Below, one piece after another: positions 50,001 through 61,100 of a stretch of 64,000 nt of DNA; within the stretch, counting starts at the first letter, position 1; each line of letters starts with the position of its first letter. The position numbers and the translations under genes were made by a program. The notes beneath the pieces were generated by a model. It saw nothing but the letters and a program-made list of their open reading frames with translations. It did no database searches and had not been told where the DNA came from. The stretch is from Trichoplax sp. H2 (Eukaryota > Placozoa > Uniplacotomia > Trichoplacea). Location of the stretch: assembly GCA_003344405.1 (NCBI GenBank), contig NOWV01000013.1:930001-994000 (forward strand), written 5' to 3'.

Positions 50001-53000
50001 TTTGGAAAGCCAGGCCATGTTATAGCACTTTTGACACAATTTTTGTATCCGTTTATTGGTATATAATACAATCATCATATTCTTTTCCTGCTACCAATAT
50101 TATCAATTACGTTGTACTAAAACTATTTTTCTAGAGAGAATAGTTGTAAAATAAATGCTCTATTATTGATGTAGAATCAAAACTCCATGATAATTACGAG
50201 TTAATTTTCTTTCTATCTCTCATTTTCAATCACTAGCTTTAATGGGCTATTGCGTGGTCGTTGGCGATATTTTTACCAAAGTATTTCGACTTTTCGGTAA
50301 TTAAAGTATTTTATTTAATCAATTTTAGCGTACTTTTTATTGGTTATTTAACTACCGGTACCTTATATATATGCGCTACTATGTACTGCTCGGTACATGA
50401 TTCATTTTATTAAGTCGTAATGTCATAAAGATTGTTATTGACTGGTTCATTAACGATTTACTTTAGAATATTAAATATCGTAGACTAGAGTTTAAATCCT
50501 ATTTTTGAGTTCTATTCCATAGGATCAATTTATAAACATCGTGTCATGTGGATCAGAAGTGTTTACTCATTTACGATTCGTTATTTAGAGTATTTCGTAT
50601 TATTGACTAGAGTTTGAATCCTATTTTTGAATTCTATTTCGACGTTATCAACTTATCAACATTATGTCCTATGGATTATTATTAATGCTTATTTCATTTA
50701 CGATTCGCTATTCAGAGTATTTCATATGGTTGGCTAGTATTTGAATCCATTTCGACTACTACAGTATTTCGATATTATCATTTATTAAGACTATGCTGTA
50801 ACGATTATTAGCGTTCCCTTCATTCGCGGTTCGTTATTTAGAATATTTTATATCGTTGGCTAGAGTTTAAATCCATTTTAATTCCCTTTTTCCATAAAAT
50901 CAACTTATTAAGATTAGGTCATAAGGATCATTAGTGTCTACTCCATCTGTGGTTCGCTATTTAGAGTATTTCATATCATTGGCTAGAGTTGAAATTTATT
51001 CCGAGTTCTATTTCGATATAAACAACTTATCAAGACGATATCATAAGGATTACTAACGTATTTTATATTGTTGACAAGGTTTAATTTCATTTTTGAATCC
51101 TGTTTCCATAGGATCAATTTTTTACGAATATATTATAAGGATCATTAGCTTCTACTTTTACTATAATCTAGAGCATTCCATATCGTTAATTAGAGACTAA
51201 ACAAATTAGGCAAATTGCTTATTTTTTTATACTTTAGATGTTGCCCTATGATTAAAATCTTTTTCACTAGCTAGTTAAGAGATGGAAATATCATGTAGGA
51301 TAGGTCTTGATTACTCTTTCGATGTATCACATCGTAAAATTGCCATTTGATGTAGTAAAATATCAGATTAAACATTCTTGTAACGTAGCACCGTACTAGC
51401 TTGATTCTATTTATCACTATCGCCAAGTCAATGACATTTTAAAGTAGATGATAGAATTCCAAATTCTTTCTGTAGATTCTCCATCCAAAGCAGTTGATGC
51501 AAATATCCAATTTAACGTGCGTCATTTGCCCAACCTATATGGAAATAGCAAGATGCTAATCAATACTTTACAGAGTTATCAGCCTCATTCATAATTAGTA
51601 AGGCAATAAGTAATACCAGTCTAAATTTTATGTTGTATTTTTAAGGATGACTTATAAACAATTTCAAGTATTACAACACTTCCAGTACCCATTTTAAACA
51701 TTAGAATTGAATCATTATGCCACGATCAAATTGCCTTAATATATAATACTTCAGATATCGTCATAAATTTTGACTTTGAATAATCATTGCACGATGATAG
51801 AATCTTACTATAACTTAAGTATGGTTCATTTGCTATTTATTAGGAGATGATGGAAATTTACTAACAAATCGGCAGTTTGTTATTTCTGCTGCAATATTAC
51901 TCATTATGGGGCCATTATGCTACATGAAAAAAATATCTAAACTTGGATGGGTAAAATTAGTTAATAATAGAGTGAAGCTATACTTCAGTTTGTGATTTTG
52001 CGCTAGGTTTCGGTGAAGAATGAATTTTATTTTATTGACTATATTTATTTTTAGACGTCCTGCTTATCCTTTATTTGTGTTGTAATATTGGTTATTGTGG
52101 CTGTCATACGAGTAGCAACGTTGGAAACATACATGTAGGAGAAACCATTTTTCTAAAGATGCTCCAATATAGATAAGAGATTCGATTTGAATTTTCATTT
52201 TATATTATCGTTCTATGTGTTTATAGGTATCTTGAAAGTCAATCCATACAGTTTGCTGCGCCAAAAGTACCCCAGGTAGGAGACTAATGGAATATGTAAT
52301 CGTTTTAAAGCGGAATATCATTTCTGGAGAATCAAATCGAGCGAAATAATGATTAGAATCCGTTCACTGATGATGTGGTAACATATTGATATTGTATATT
52401 TTAGGCCTTAGCCATCATGCAATTTAGTAAGACAGCAGGATCAATTATGTTAACTATCATTTGAAGTTATATCAAAAATTTGAATACGTGGAACTCTTTA
52501 AAACATGGGGCAATGCAACTTCGTCCTCAATTTTCTCGATTTTAATCCTACAGCATTCGTTTGCCACTACAATATTTTCATTGTGTATCGCTTCATGAAA
52601 AAAAAAAGTGAAGAGAGAATTTCTAGGGCATGTCATACCGCTGTTGGAATTTCTTACCTGCTCTGCTTAGTCTTGGGCATCGCAGGCTATTTAACGTTTT
52701 TAGATGCAACTCAAGGTAATAAAGTGAACTAGTATCATGACCATCTTAATACCTATACTCTGTTCAACTATAATAGTTTCTGTAGCGATCATGTGCTACA
52801 GTGTTTTCTTGCGCTTTCACTCTTTAACGTAGTTTTAGTAGCACGGCTAAGCAGGATTTGTAAAACTAGATTGTTTTGCAAGTATGAACAAATTGTAACT
52901 ACGATTCATTTTTTAGAATTAGCAGCATAGATTCGCTCAATTTTTTCATCTCAGTAGCGATATTTTTGTTATAGATCAATAGCCGATTAAAAGTCGGATG

Positions 53001-54165
53001 AATCTGACATTTTGATCCGCATCTTTAACTAAAATTGGATGCCTAGTGTAACTTTAGCTTCCCATCCAATTAACTATACAGTAATAATGGTAGCTAAATA
53101 TACTAAATAGAATCCATACTGCAAGATAAGATGTTGCACATTGATTTTTAATGGCTACAAACATGTCAAAATGTATATTACATGAAATTTTCTTATAATT
53201 TCATAAGTATAGTATGATTATAGCGAAGCATTATGACTGTTATAACTGCTCAGTTATAGGAACTAGCGATATTATCGACAATAAATCCTTTCTAATCATA
53301 TCTATTTCCTACTAGCCGATATTCTGCAAAACTACTGCGTTCATGATGTGCTCGTTAATGTGGCTCGAATTTGCTATGGAATTTCTGTGATGACTATTTA
53401 TCCTCTCGATTGTTTCGCTTGTCGAGAAGTATGTTGAAATTGAAGACATCTCCGTAACAAAGCTTGCTAGCAATTTGTCCTAATCTTTATTTCTGTCCTT
53501 ACTACTTAATTTAGACTGCTGATCAAGCTTTATTCCCAGACAGACCAAAGTCTACTCTACGTCGGGTAGTAATCACAACCTGCGTCATTTTGGGAAGTTT
53601 ACCTGTACCACTCATTACCAGTTGCTTAGGGACAGTTTTGGAATTGAATGTAATTCTTTCAATATCCTAATCATATACATTAGTATTAACTTTGAACTTA
53701 TAATTTTTGCAATATAAAATCGATTAATCTCAAAATAGGACTTGTCGTGAGTTTGATAGTATTACCCAAAATAACATTACTAAATTCCGTTTATTTACCT
53801 CATGTTTGTTATTATTGTATAACTTAGGGAAGTCTAACAGCAGCTCCAATAGGTAAAAGGAATGAATGGATGATTTGAAAGAATGTTGTTTAAAATTGTG
53901 GTTAAATTGTTCTTGTGCTTTATATTTAGGTTTCATTTTTCCAGCCGCTTGCTATCTCAAAATAGCGAAAGGTTCTCTGATATCGCCATCAAAGTTAGCT
54001 GCTGGATTTATTGTAGTCTTAGGAACCTTTGCATCTTTCTTGGGTACAATTTACGCCATTATTGGAGCTAAAGGATGTGGCCATCATGTATTAAATCCAT
54101 GGTGCAATGAAACTATGTTTTCTAATGACAGCTATATCACGATACTGAATAATACATTAAAGTAA
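47027..54165 (+). CDS. SLC38A11: SLC38A11-like amino-acid transporter, gene B of tandem cluster
   Basis: Complete model of 16 exons, 508 aa: 47027-47227, 47448-47474, 47801-47900, 48059-48133, 49745-49803, 49983-50058, 50237-50296, 51844-51950, 52055-52134, 52227-52275, 52405-52426, 52554-52715, 53316-53428, 53515-53649, 53828-53852, 53930-54165. Exons from TM1 onward have the same lengths as gene A except the last. Landmarks: SSIFNILNTIIGAGIIG, IPYSFRLAGLGLG, VVVGDIFTKVF, NLLTNRQFVIS, FVCHYNIFIVY, GYLTFLDATQ, ADILQNYCV, YPLDCFACRE, SCLGTVLELN, FIFPAACYLKIAKG. The N-terminus is acidic (DDDEREDIEEE) with GYLEL. It is the most divergent copy: the HHNTF motif of A is HYNIF, and the following loop is lysine-rich (FMKKKSEERIS). 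Exon 2 (27 nt, YNDKQALIP) is short and the exon 3 acceptor has an alternative at 47746; both are less sure. C-terminal tail keeps NET, NDS and NNT sites. Confidence 0.91.
48240..49110. repeat. About 170-bp diverged tandem repeat in gene B intron 4
   Basis: AAGGAGTTGGTGAAAATTG recurs near 48411, 48588 and 48753, with CAGATTACCATTGTCA, ACTTATGGACATTTAAATA and TTGAAGAATG blocks in each unit. It lies between exons 4 and 5 of the model. Confidence 0.82.
50440..51200. repeat. About 120-bp diverged tandem repeat in gene B intron 7
   Basis: TATTTAGAGTATTTCATATC / GTTGGCTAGAGTTTGAATCC recurs near 50464, 50581, 50710, 50831, 50948, 51060 and 51170, with GATxATCAACTTATCAAGA and ATAAGGATTATTAG in each unit. 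Seven copies, non-coding. Confidence 0.85.
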
Positions 54166-57100
54166 TAGCAAAGTGACTAATTATTTTGGATAGGAGGGAC
54201 ATTGCCTAATAGCAATAAGCACGAAAATTTAATTTTTTGACGCCCTATTGATATAACTATCTGAAAATCAAACTTGATAATCATAGGAAGATTGTTTCAA
54301 TACCTTCAATATTTATTCTAGAATTTTCATATTTCAGTCTTATTTTCTCTTGTGATTACTTCGACTCGAAATTTCAGGCTGATTTTGACAATTCTGCTAA
54401 ACCTATTTAAAATTTTGTTAAAATTTATTGGACATATCAATAAGCATGTAATATATTTCCCCTAATGAATAAGAAAAGATAAATTATGATGTAATATGGA
54501 ACTAATTGATTCAAAGAAAAAAAAGATAAAATCGTAAATTGAATTAAAATTGCAAAATCTGCTTGGATCCGTATATATGCATCATTTCGATGATGCTTAT
54601 TTGTTTATTCCGAATGGGATAGAGACTAATTTTTCCTTTGTTGAAGAAGGATAACCTTAACTACAGGGAGTTCTGCTATAAAATTTATGTCTTTAAGGAT
54701 TGTTATTTAAAATTATATCAAAATCTTAGAAAGTGAACTAAAAGTTCGTCGATATAGGGTTGATGAATCAATTTGTATGCTCGTCTATCGGTTTTGTGTT
54801 TGATTATTTTAACAACCTTTAAGATTCGTGAATGAAAAGAAAATAAAATTGTATGCATTTGAAACCAACAATTCTAAATATACTTCTGCTGATATTTTAC
54901 TGCATATTAGCATCTTAATCGTGTATGTGAGCTTTCTATCTTATTATAAGCAGAAAACATGTTAGATACCTTAACAAAACCTAGCGTTTATTTACTAAAG
55001 TGATGAAAAAACAAAACTAGAGGACGTATAGTTTAGTAGAATCAGTCAAAAATAAACTTGCTAATTTATAATTATAGTAAATATTTCCACCTTTAAGAAA
55101 GACATAATACGATAGTATCAGTTTTTGAATACCAGTTGAATTATTTGGATAGCGTAAAGAGCTGATTTTGGGAGAGCAAATAGAGATTGATTCTGTTGGT
55201 TGGCGGAGAAACATTGCAGATTGTAATCACTTGTACTCCATAACATTAGCTAGCTAAGAATGGAATAGGCTAGGCCTATTCCATCTTGTGTCGATTTTAT
55301 AGGAACAGGATGAGGATTGAAATCAATACAATGTTTATAATTATAGCTATAATATGTGCAAGAACCAGGCTCAAGTACAATAAATAAAAATTTTGTAAAA
55401 AAAAATTGCAATACGACGGTTTATGAAGTATCTCGTCCAAAAAAAGAAAAGCATGTAGCTACCGCAAATTGTGGCCTAATAATTTTTCTTTATAATATCC
55501 ATTACAGCAAACTGTAGGCTAATAGCCCTTGTAGTAACATCGAATTGCACCATATGCTATTATAAGGACTTTCATAAATGATAATTGCGTCCATACTAGA
55601 GTATATACATTAGGGCTCTCTCTAATGAATATGGTAAATACCTATCTAAGATCAGAATAATATATAATTTCAGCAAACTATGATGTAATAATCTTTTCAA
55701 AAAACCCCGAATTATTTCTTTAGCGATTATAAAGAGTTTAACAAGTGATAATTACACAATTTTATTTGCATTAGGGTCCTAGAACATGGAGCTCTTAGCA
55801 CTCTAAAGGTGCCACTAAAAATGTAAGTACTCGAATCAAACCTAAATAATTGCTATTCCAGCAAGAAGATGATTTTCTGATTGTTTATTAATGCTTTAAT
55901 TTCCTTCATAAATCAATTATCATATCAAGAAATATTGTATTATTAGCAAGATACAACTTTTGAGTTGAAAGAGTCTAGGAGGAAAATTTTGACTCAATCG
56001 CAGACTTTTAGTTAACGATTAAATTATTAATGATACTTGATCAAAGATCATGTGGTATCCCTTTCAATAGTTTCTGTAATACCTTGATAAAGCAAAGATT
56101 GGTATAATTAGGGCGTCCAATGAGGTGTCAATTATGATATTTTGCCTTAGTCAACATAATTAGTTATTTTATCTATTTTATAATACAACTCAGGGATTGA
56201 TTGCGATACATTGCTCGCTTTTAAAAAGTTAAGCGAGTAGTATTAATCTTAAAGTTTATAATCCATGAAGGTTGTTAAAATTGGGTCTAGCTTTTAATCG
56301 ATCTTTAAAAGATAATCTAGTCTATAGGGGACACCTTAGACTGTTTTCATTATGAATCCAGGTGAGTATTAGTTTTACCCTTGTAATAGACTTGTAATGT
56401 ATGTTATATCCAGGTTAAAAATCAGATGAAAGCAACACTTATAGCCGAGGCATATCTGTTCATACAGATAATACAGATTGATCTTAATTCCTAGTAAAGT
56501 TCTGGAAATACTAAAACTTCGTCATAGAGACGAATCTTGCTTTGAGATGTTAGCGATATTACGCAATCTCTATTTTTCATGCAAATATATCGTAGCGAAC
56601 TGGTTCAGTGATTGAGTATTAAATCTAGAATACTATAGGGCTAAAACATGAATAAATACTTGATTGAAGTCAGAATAATGGAGAGGTTTAATTTTACTGC
56701 TGCGGCCAGGTAGATACTCGATCAGCGCAATAAATAGGCTTCAATTTGATTGCTAAGCTGCACGCCTACTCGATTTGTACAATAGATAGATTGAATATTG
56801 TAGTCAGCTAGTAATGCTAGATGATAAAGGTACGAATAGATTTAATCACATATTTCCTTCATTTTCTTTAAAGGTATACCCATGATTAAGGAGGTAGTAG
56901 ACCAGCGTAGTGGATCGACTTAATTGTTAGGCTGTTGATTATTATATACTCGTATATACGAGTATGTTAAATAATGAAAGTGAGAAGATTTTAACTCAGG
57001 TATCTATCATAAGGTTATAGAGATACAAATTAGTAATAATTAGGGTTAGTTTTTAGACTATGAATGATACTGAATGATGAAAGCGCTAATGGATACATCA

Positions 57101-58155
57101 TTTATTGCCTAGAAACCTGCAATTAATTTCTAGAACTATTTAAGAGCTTTTCTTCGTTTACTAGCAGTAAGCAAACAGAAATGAATTAATGTCGGTCTTC
57201 CTGCCAAGTTAAACTATATCCAAGTCTGTAGTTATTAAAATAGCAATCATGGTGTTTACTGAATATATGACGATAGATATCATTAACATTTGATATTTTT
57301 CCTTCTTTGCTTAAACATAAATCAATGTTTGCCTAACGGTGTTGATTGCTTCAGAAATATCGCGTTAAAAATTCAATAAAAGAGTGGGTATATTGAATAA
57401 ATAAATAGTGGGAGTATAATGAATACGAATGAGGTGATGGCTGTTTCATCTTTACTTGTAAGCAAATAGACAAGTACAGCCATGGAGATACTCTTAACAG
57501 CAGCTTATGGGCTAGTTTTACTAACATCCTATAACAATGTAACTATAGGCATAATAATGTACTATAATGCTCTTTATTTATACTGAGAAAAGAGTCCTGG
57601 CCAGATTAATCATTTTGGTAATTAACTACCGGGAAGGATTGAAATTATTCCGATCGCAAAGAATTTATCTCAGGTTTCAAAGATTCACTTCATTTTGACA
57701 TTCACTGTAATTTGTCATAATTATTCCTTGTATGCCCTATGTTGCTCAAGATGGACAAGTGTCCATTCACTTAAAATTGCTACTGTATTAAATTAGTAGC
57801 CGAACGTGAAGTTCTTATTTAAAATAGTAGAATAAAATACGATTCATAGTCAAGTTATAAGCTGATAAATTTGAGAATATAAAATATTTTAGTTTTGAAG
57901 ATTAATTTTCCTTACTATTGACCATGAAACTGCTGTTATACGAGTAATTAAATAGTAATAGATAAATATAATTGCCATAAGCTCTCAAAAATGGATTCAT
58001 TTGAATTTTTGGAAAGTTGCTCACAGTCCCTTAATGAGATGAAAAACTCTTCTATTGCTTTCCATACGTTGATTAATTATTGAATCGTTCTTCGCTGACT
58101 GTAAAAATTTTCTATTTTCAGCTCTTGTGAAAATCGAGTTTAGTAAGTCAAAAGG
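54166..58155. other. 4-kb spacer between transporter genes B and C
   Basis: No gene seen. A two-copy repeat of about 175 bp lies at 55480-55790 (CAGCAAACTxTxxxxTAATA and GTGATAATTxCxxC...TTAGGGxCC blocks). The remainder is plain AT-rich sequence; the promoter of gene C should lie near its right end. Confidence 0.4.
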
Positions 58156-61100
58156 ATGAAAAAATTTATCGATGGTTACCAAGCGGTGGATAATAAAACT
58201 AGTTCAAGTCAGGAATCGACTAGACTATTCTATCATGTCGAATCAGAAGAGCATGTTAGCATAGATGATATTTATAGGAGAAGAAGTAGTTCAGACACAA
58301 GTTCAATCCAAGGATATCAAAATATAGTTGATGCAAGTGAAATAATGGAAATGAAAAGCATTCCTATTAATGATGCAGGTGTAAGTGATAATTGTAGGGG
58401 TTTTTAGTTGATGACCTGAGGTACCTTTACGCCATATTGTGGTAGATTCTGAATGGAGTAAAGCTGAATAGTAGATTTTATGAAACAATTTACGAGAGTA
58501 GAGCCACCCATTCTTGTAAATACATAATACCTAGGATGTACTCGAGAAATGAGCTACATATGATTTAGTTCATCTCTATAGAACTACTTTAAGGTATTTG
58601 AGAAAAGATTTTGTTAAATAATCTACTCGTGCAAGTACATAAGTCTTAGGATATACTTGAGAAATGAAGAAAAAATATGGTTTAGGTCATTTCTGTTTAG
58701 AATTACGGCAGTTAAAACTGTATGAGAGGAATTGTAGATAGAATAATCTGTTGTCGCAAGCAAAGTACAGTAATTCTGTTAGTATTTGCAATAGTTTTAG
58801 GTATCAAATAGAGGATTGAAAATATCTATTTGAAACTAGGTGAATAAATTAGAAGTTGAAACTTTTTTTAATTTGAAACGAATGAAACACTTTGTTCACA
58901 AAATTATTGTTGTGGAATTCTTTCAGATTTCTTTTTATAAAGTAAATTGAAATGAGAACATTCTTTTACCCAATATCAGAAACAGTACACTTGTATTTAC
59001 GATGTGCAAATACAGCCAATTGATCCATTAAATTCGTGATTGTTATTTAACAAACTTGGGTTTTTATTTTAGGATGGCAACTGTGATGATCATAGTTTGC
59101 TTTTAAAGGTACGATTCATCAAGAAAAACGGGTGAAAATATCTAATTTATTGGTCGCAAAAGAATAGTACTTTCAAGTTATTATGAATAAGATGAAATAA
59201 TTTACTATGTAGATAGACAATCATAAGGAAAATGATAAATCTGGCATTGCTTTATCCTCGTTTAACATTATGAATACTATCTTAGCTACGGGCATCTTGG
59301 GTAATTGATATTTTTACTATTTGATATGCTAATCTATGCAGATAGTATAGAACCTAACCAATTTTTTTTATCTATATCGCCAATCACAGGAATACCCTAT
59401 GCTTTAAAGCAAGCAGGATTTGTTATGGGCTTAATTATTCTCCTGCTTGTCGCAGCTATATCAGGTAATGTCTATTTTATCCTTCCATCACCACAGTTGC
59501 TTCTATGAAAATTACCAGCTAGGCTATTTTTAGATATTTTGGAATTTCCTTCTTTATCAAGATGGTGTTGTGATGCTAATGCCTCCGCATTAATCAAGCA
59601 TTTCTTAGCAAACGTAGAATATAATGAAGTATTTGCAACAATCACCATAGACGCACTGATTATAGATAATCAGCGATGTTATAGAAATTTCCTTCTTTAT
59701 AAATGTTGTGTTTTGATACTAATGCCTTTGCATTAATCAAGAATTTTTGGTATACTATATGCAGAATATAATGGAGTTTTTACAACATCATTATAGACGC
59801 TTTAATGATAGAGGATCATAGATGACCATCGATGTTTTAAAATTTTCTTCTTTATAAATATTTTGTGAAAATGCTGATACTTTCACATTAATTATCATTT
59901 ATAACCACATTATTAGCTTAGCTTCTAGAAGTTTGCTTTACTACTATACTGATGGCTAGGTATAACTAAGACATGCTTTATCCAACTACTGTATAATGTG
60001 TATATATGGCGGATGCACTAACAAATAGGAAGTTAAAAGTTTCTTATCGGTCATGTTGAAATCGATTTTTAATTGATTGCAGATTTTACAGCATTATTAT
60101 TGATCAAGTCCGGCAGATTAGCCAGTCAGAGCTCTTACCAGGTGAGATAGAAGATCCTTTTTGGCTTATTTGAAATAGCTTGATCATTTATACAGCATAA
60201 GGAGTCTACTTACATTTCTATTTGCTTCAGAGTGTTTATTGAAAAATATTGACTAATCAAGGAGCCAATTAATCATCATTTTATTCCAGTCTTTATCATT
60301 GCTTCTTTACACCATAATTACGGACATTATTTCCAATGCGTACTATGTCTTTATTCCGAATTTTTAATTATCCATATTCTATGGAGGCTAAAATTACATT
60401 TGAACAGATAACTTTGTATGAAATCGAGGAAATTTAAAAATACAATTTGTCAGCGATATCACGCCTTACATACTTATTCTTGTCGCCTATTTCATGACTT
60501 GGATATATTGCTGATCTAGCCTTCTCAAAATGCAATTATAAAATTATGCAAGGAATATTTTATAAAATAGAAAAAAAGTAACAAGCAGAATACAGAAACA
60601 TAGTGAAATATTGCAGATAATACTAGACGGGTAGTTGCTGATAGATGATAAAAATGTTAGAGGTTAATAAATATTGCATGAGCATAAGTGTTGCCATTGC
60701 TTGAGGTATTTTTATTAATGGCATTCGCAATCAAGGTAGCCAATAGCCTATGTCATTTTAACGGAAATTACTGTGCTGAATCAATCTTTTGCTTTATAAA
60801 AATAGCTGATGCATTTACTTTGTTTTAAAATGAAACACAGAATCTTGCCAGGGCTGCCTTTGGTAATATGGGTTATTATCTTGCACTAGTCTGCCAGTTT
60901 TTATTCCCTTTTCTTGGTTAGTCGATAAAATCGTTTAACCTACGATGGAAATGCTTAAAAGTTCGGAGACTAATTAATATTTAATGTAGAGCAGGACTTG
61001 ACCAGTTTATAGTGGTTAATGGACGTAAAATGGATAACTAATTGTATTTTATATATGAAAATATTCTAATAATGCTATTAGCCATGATGGGATACCTTGT

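Noticed and set aside
52505-52553. Apparent start codon MGQCNFVLNF before gene B exon 12
   Set aside because: It lies in the intron; the exon begins after the CCTACAG acceptor in the phase shared with genes A and C.
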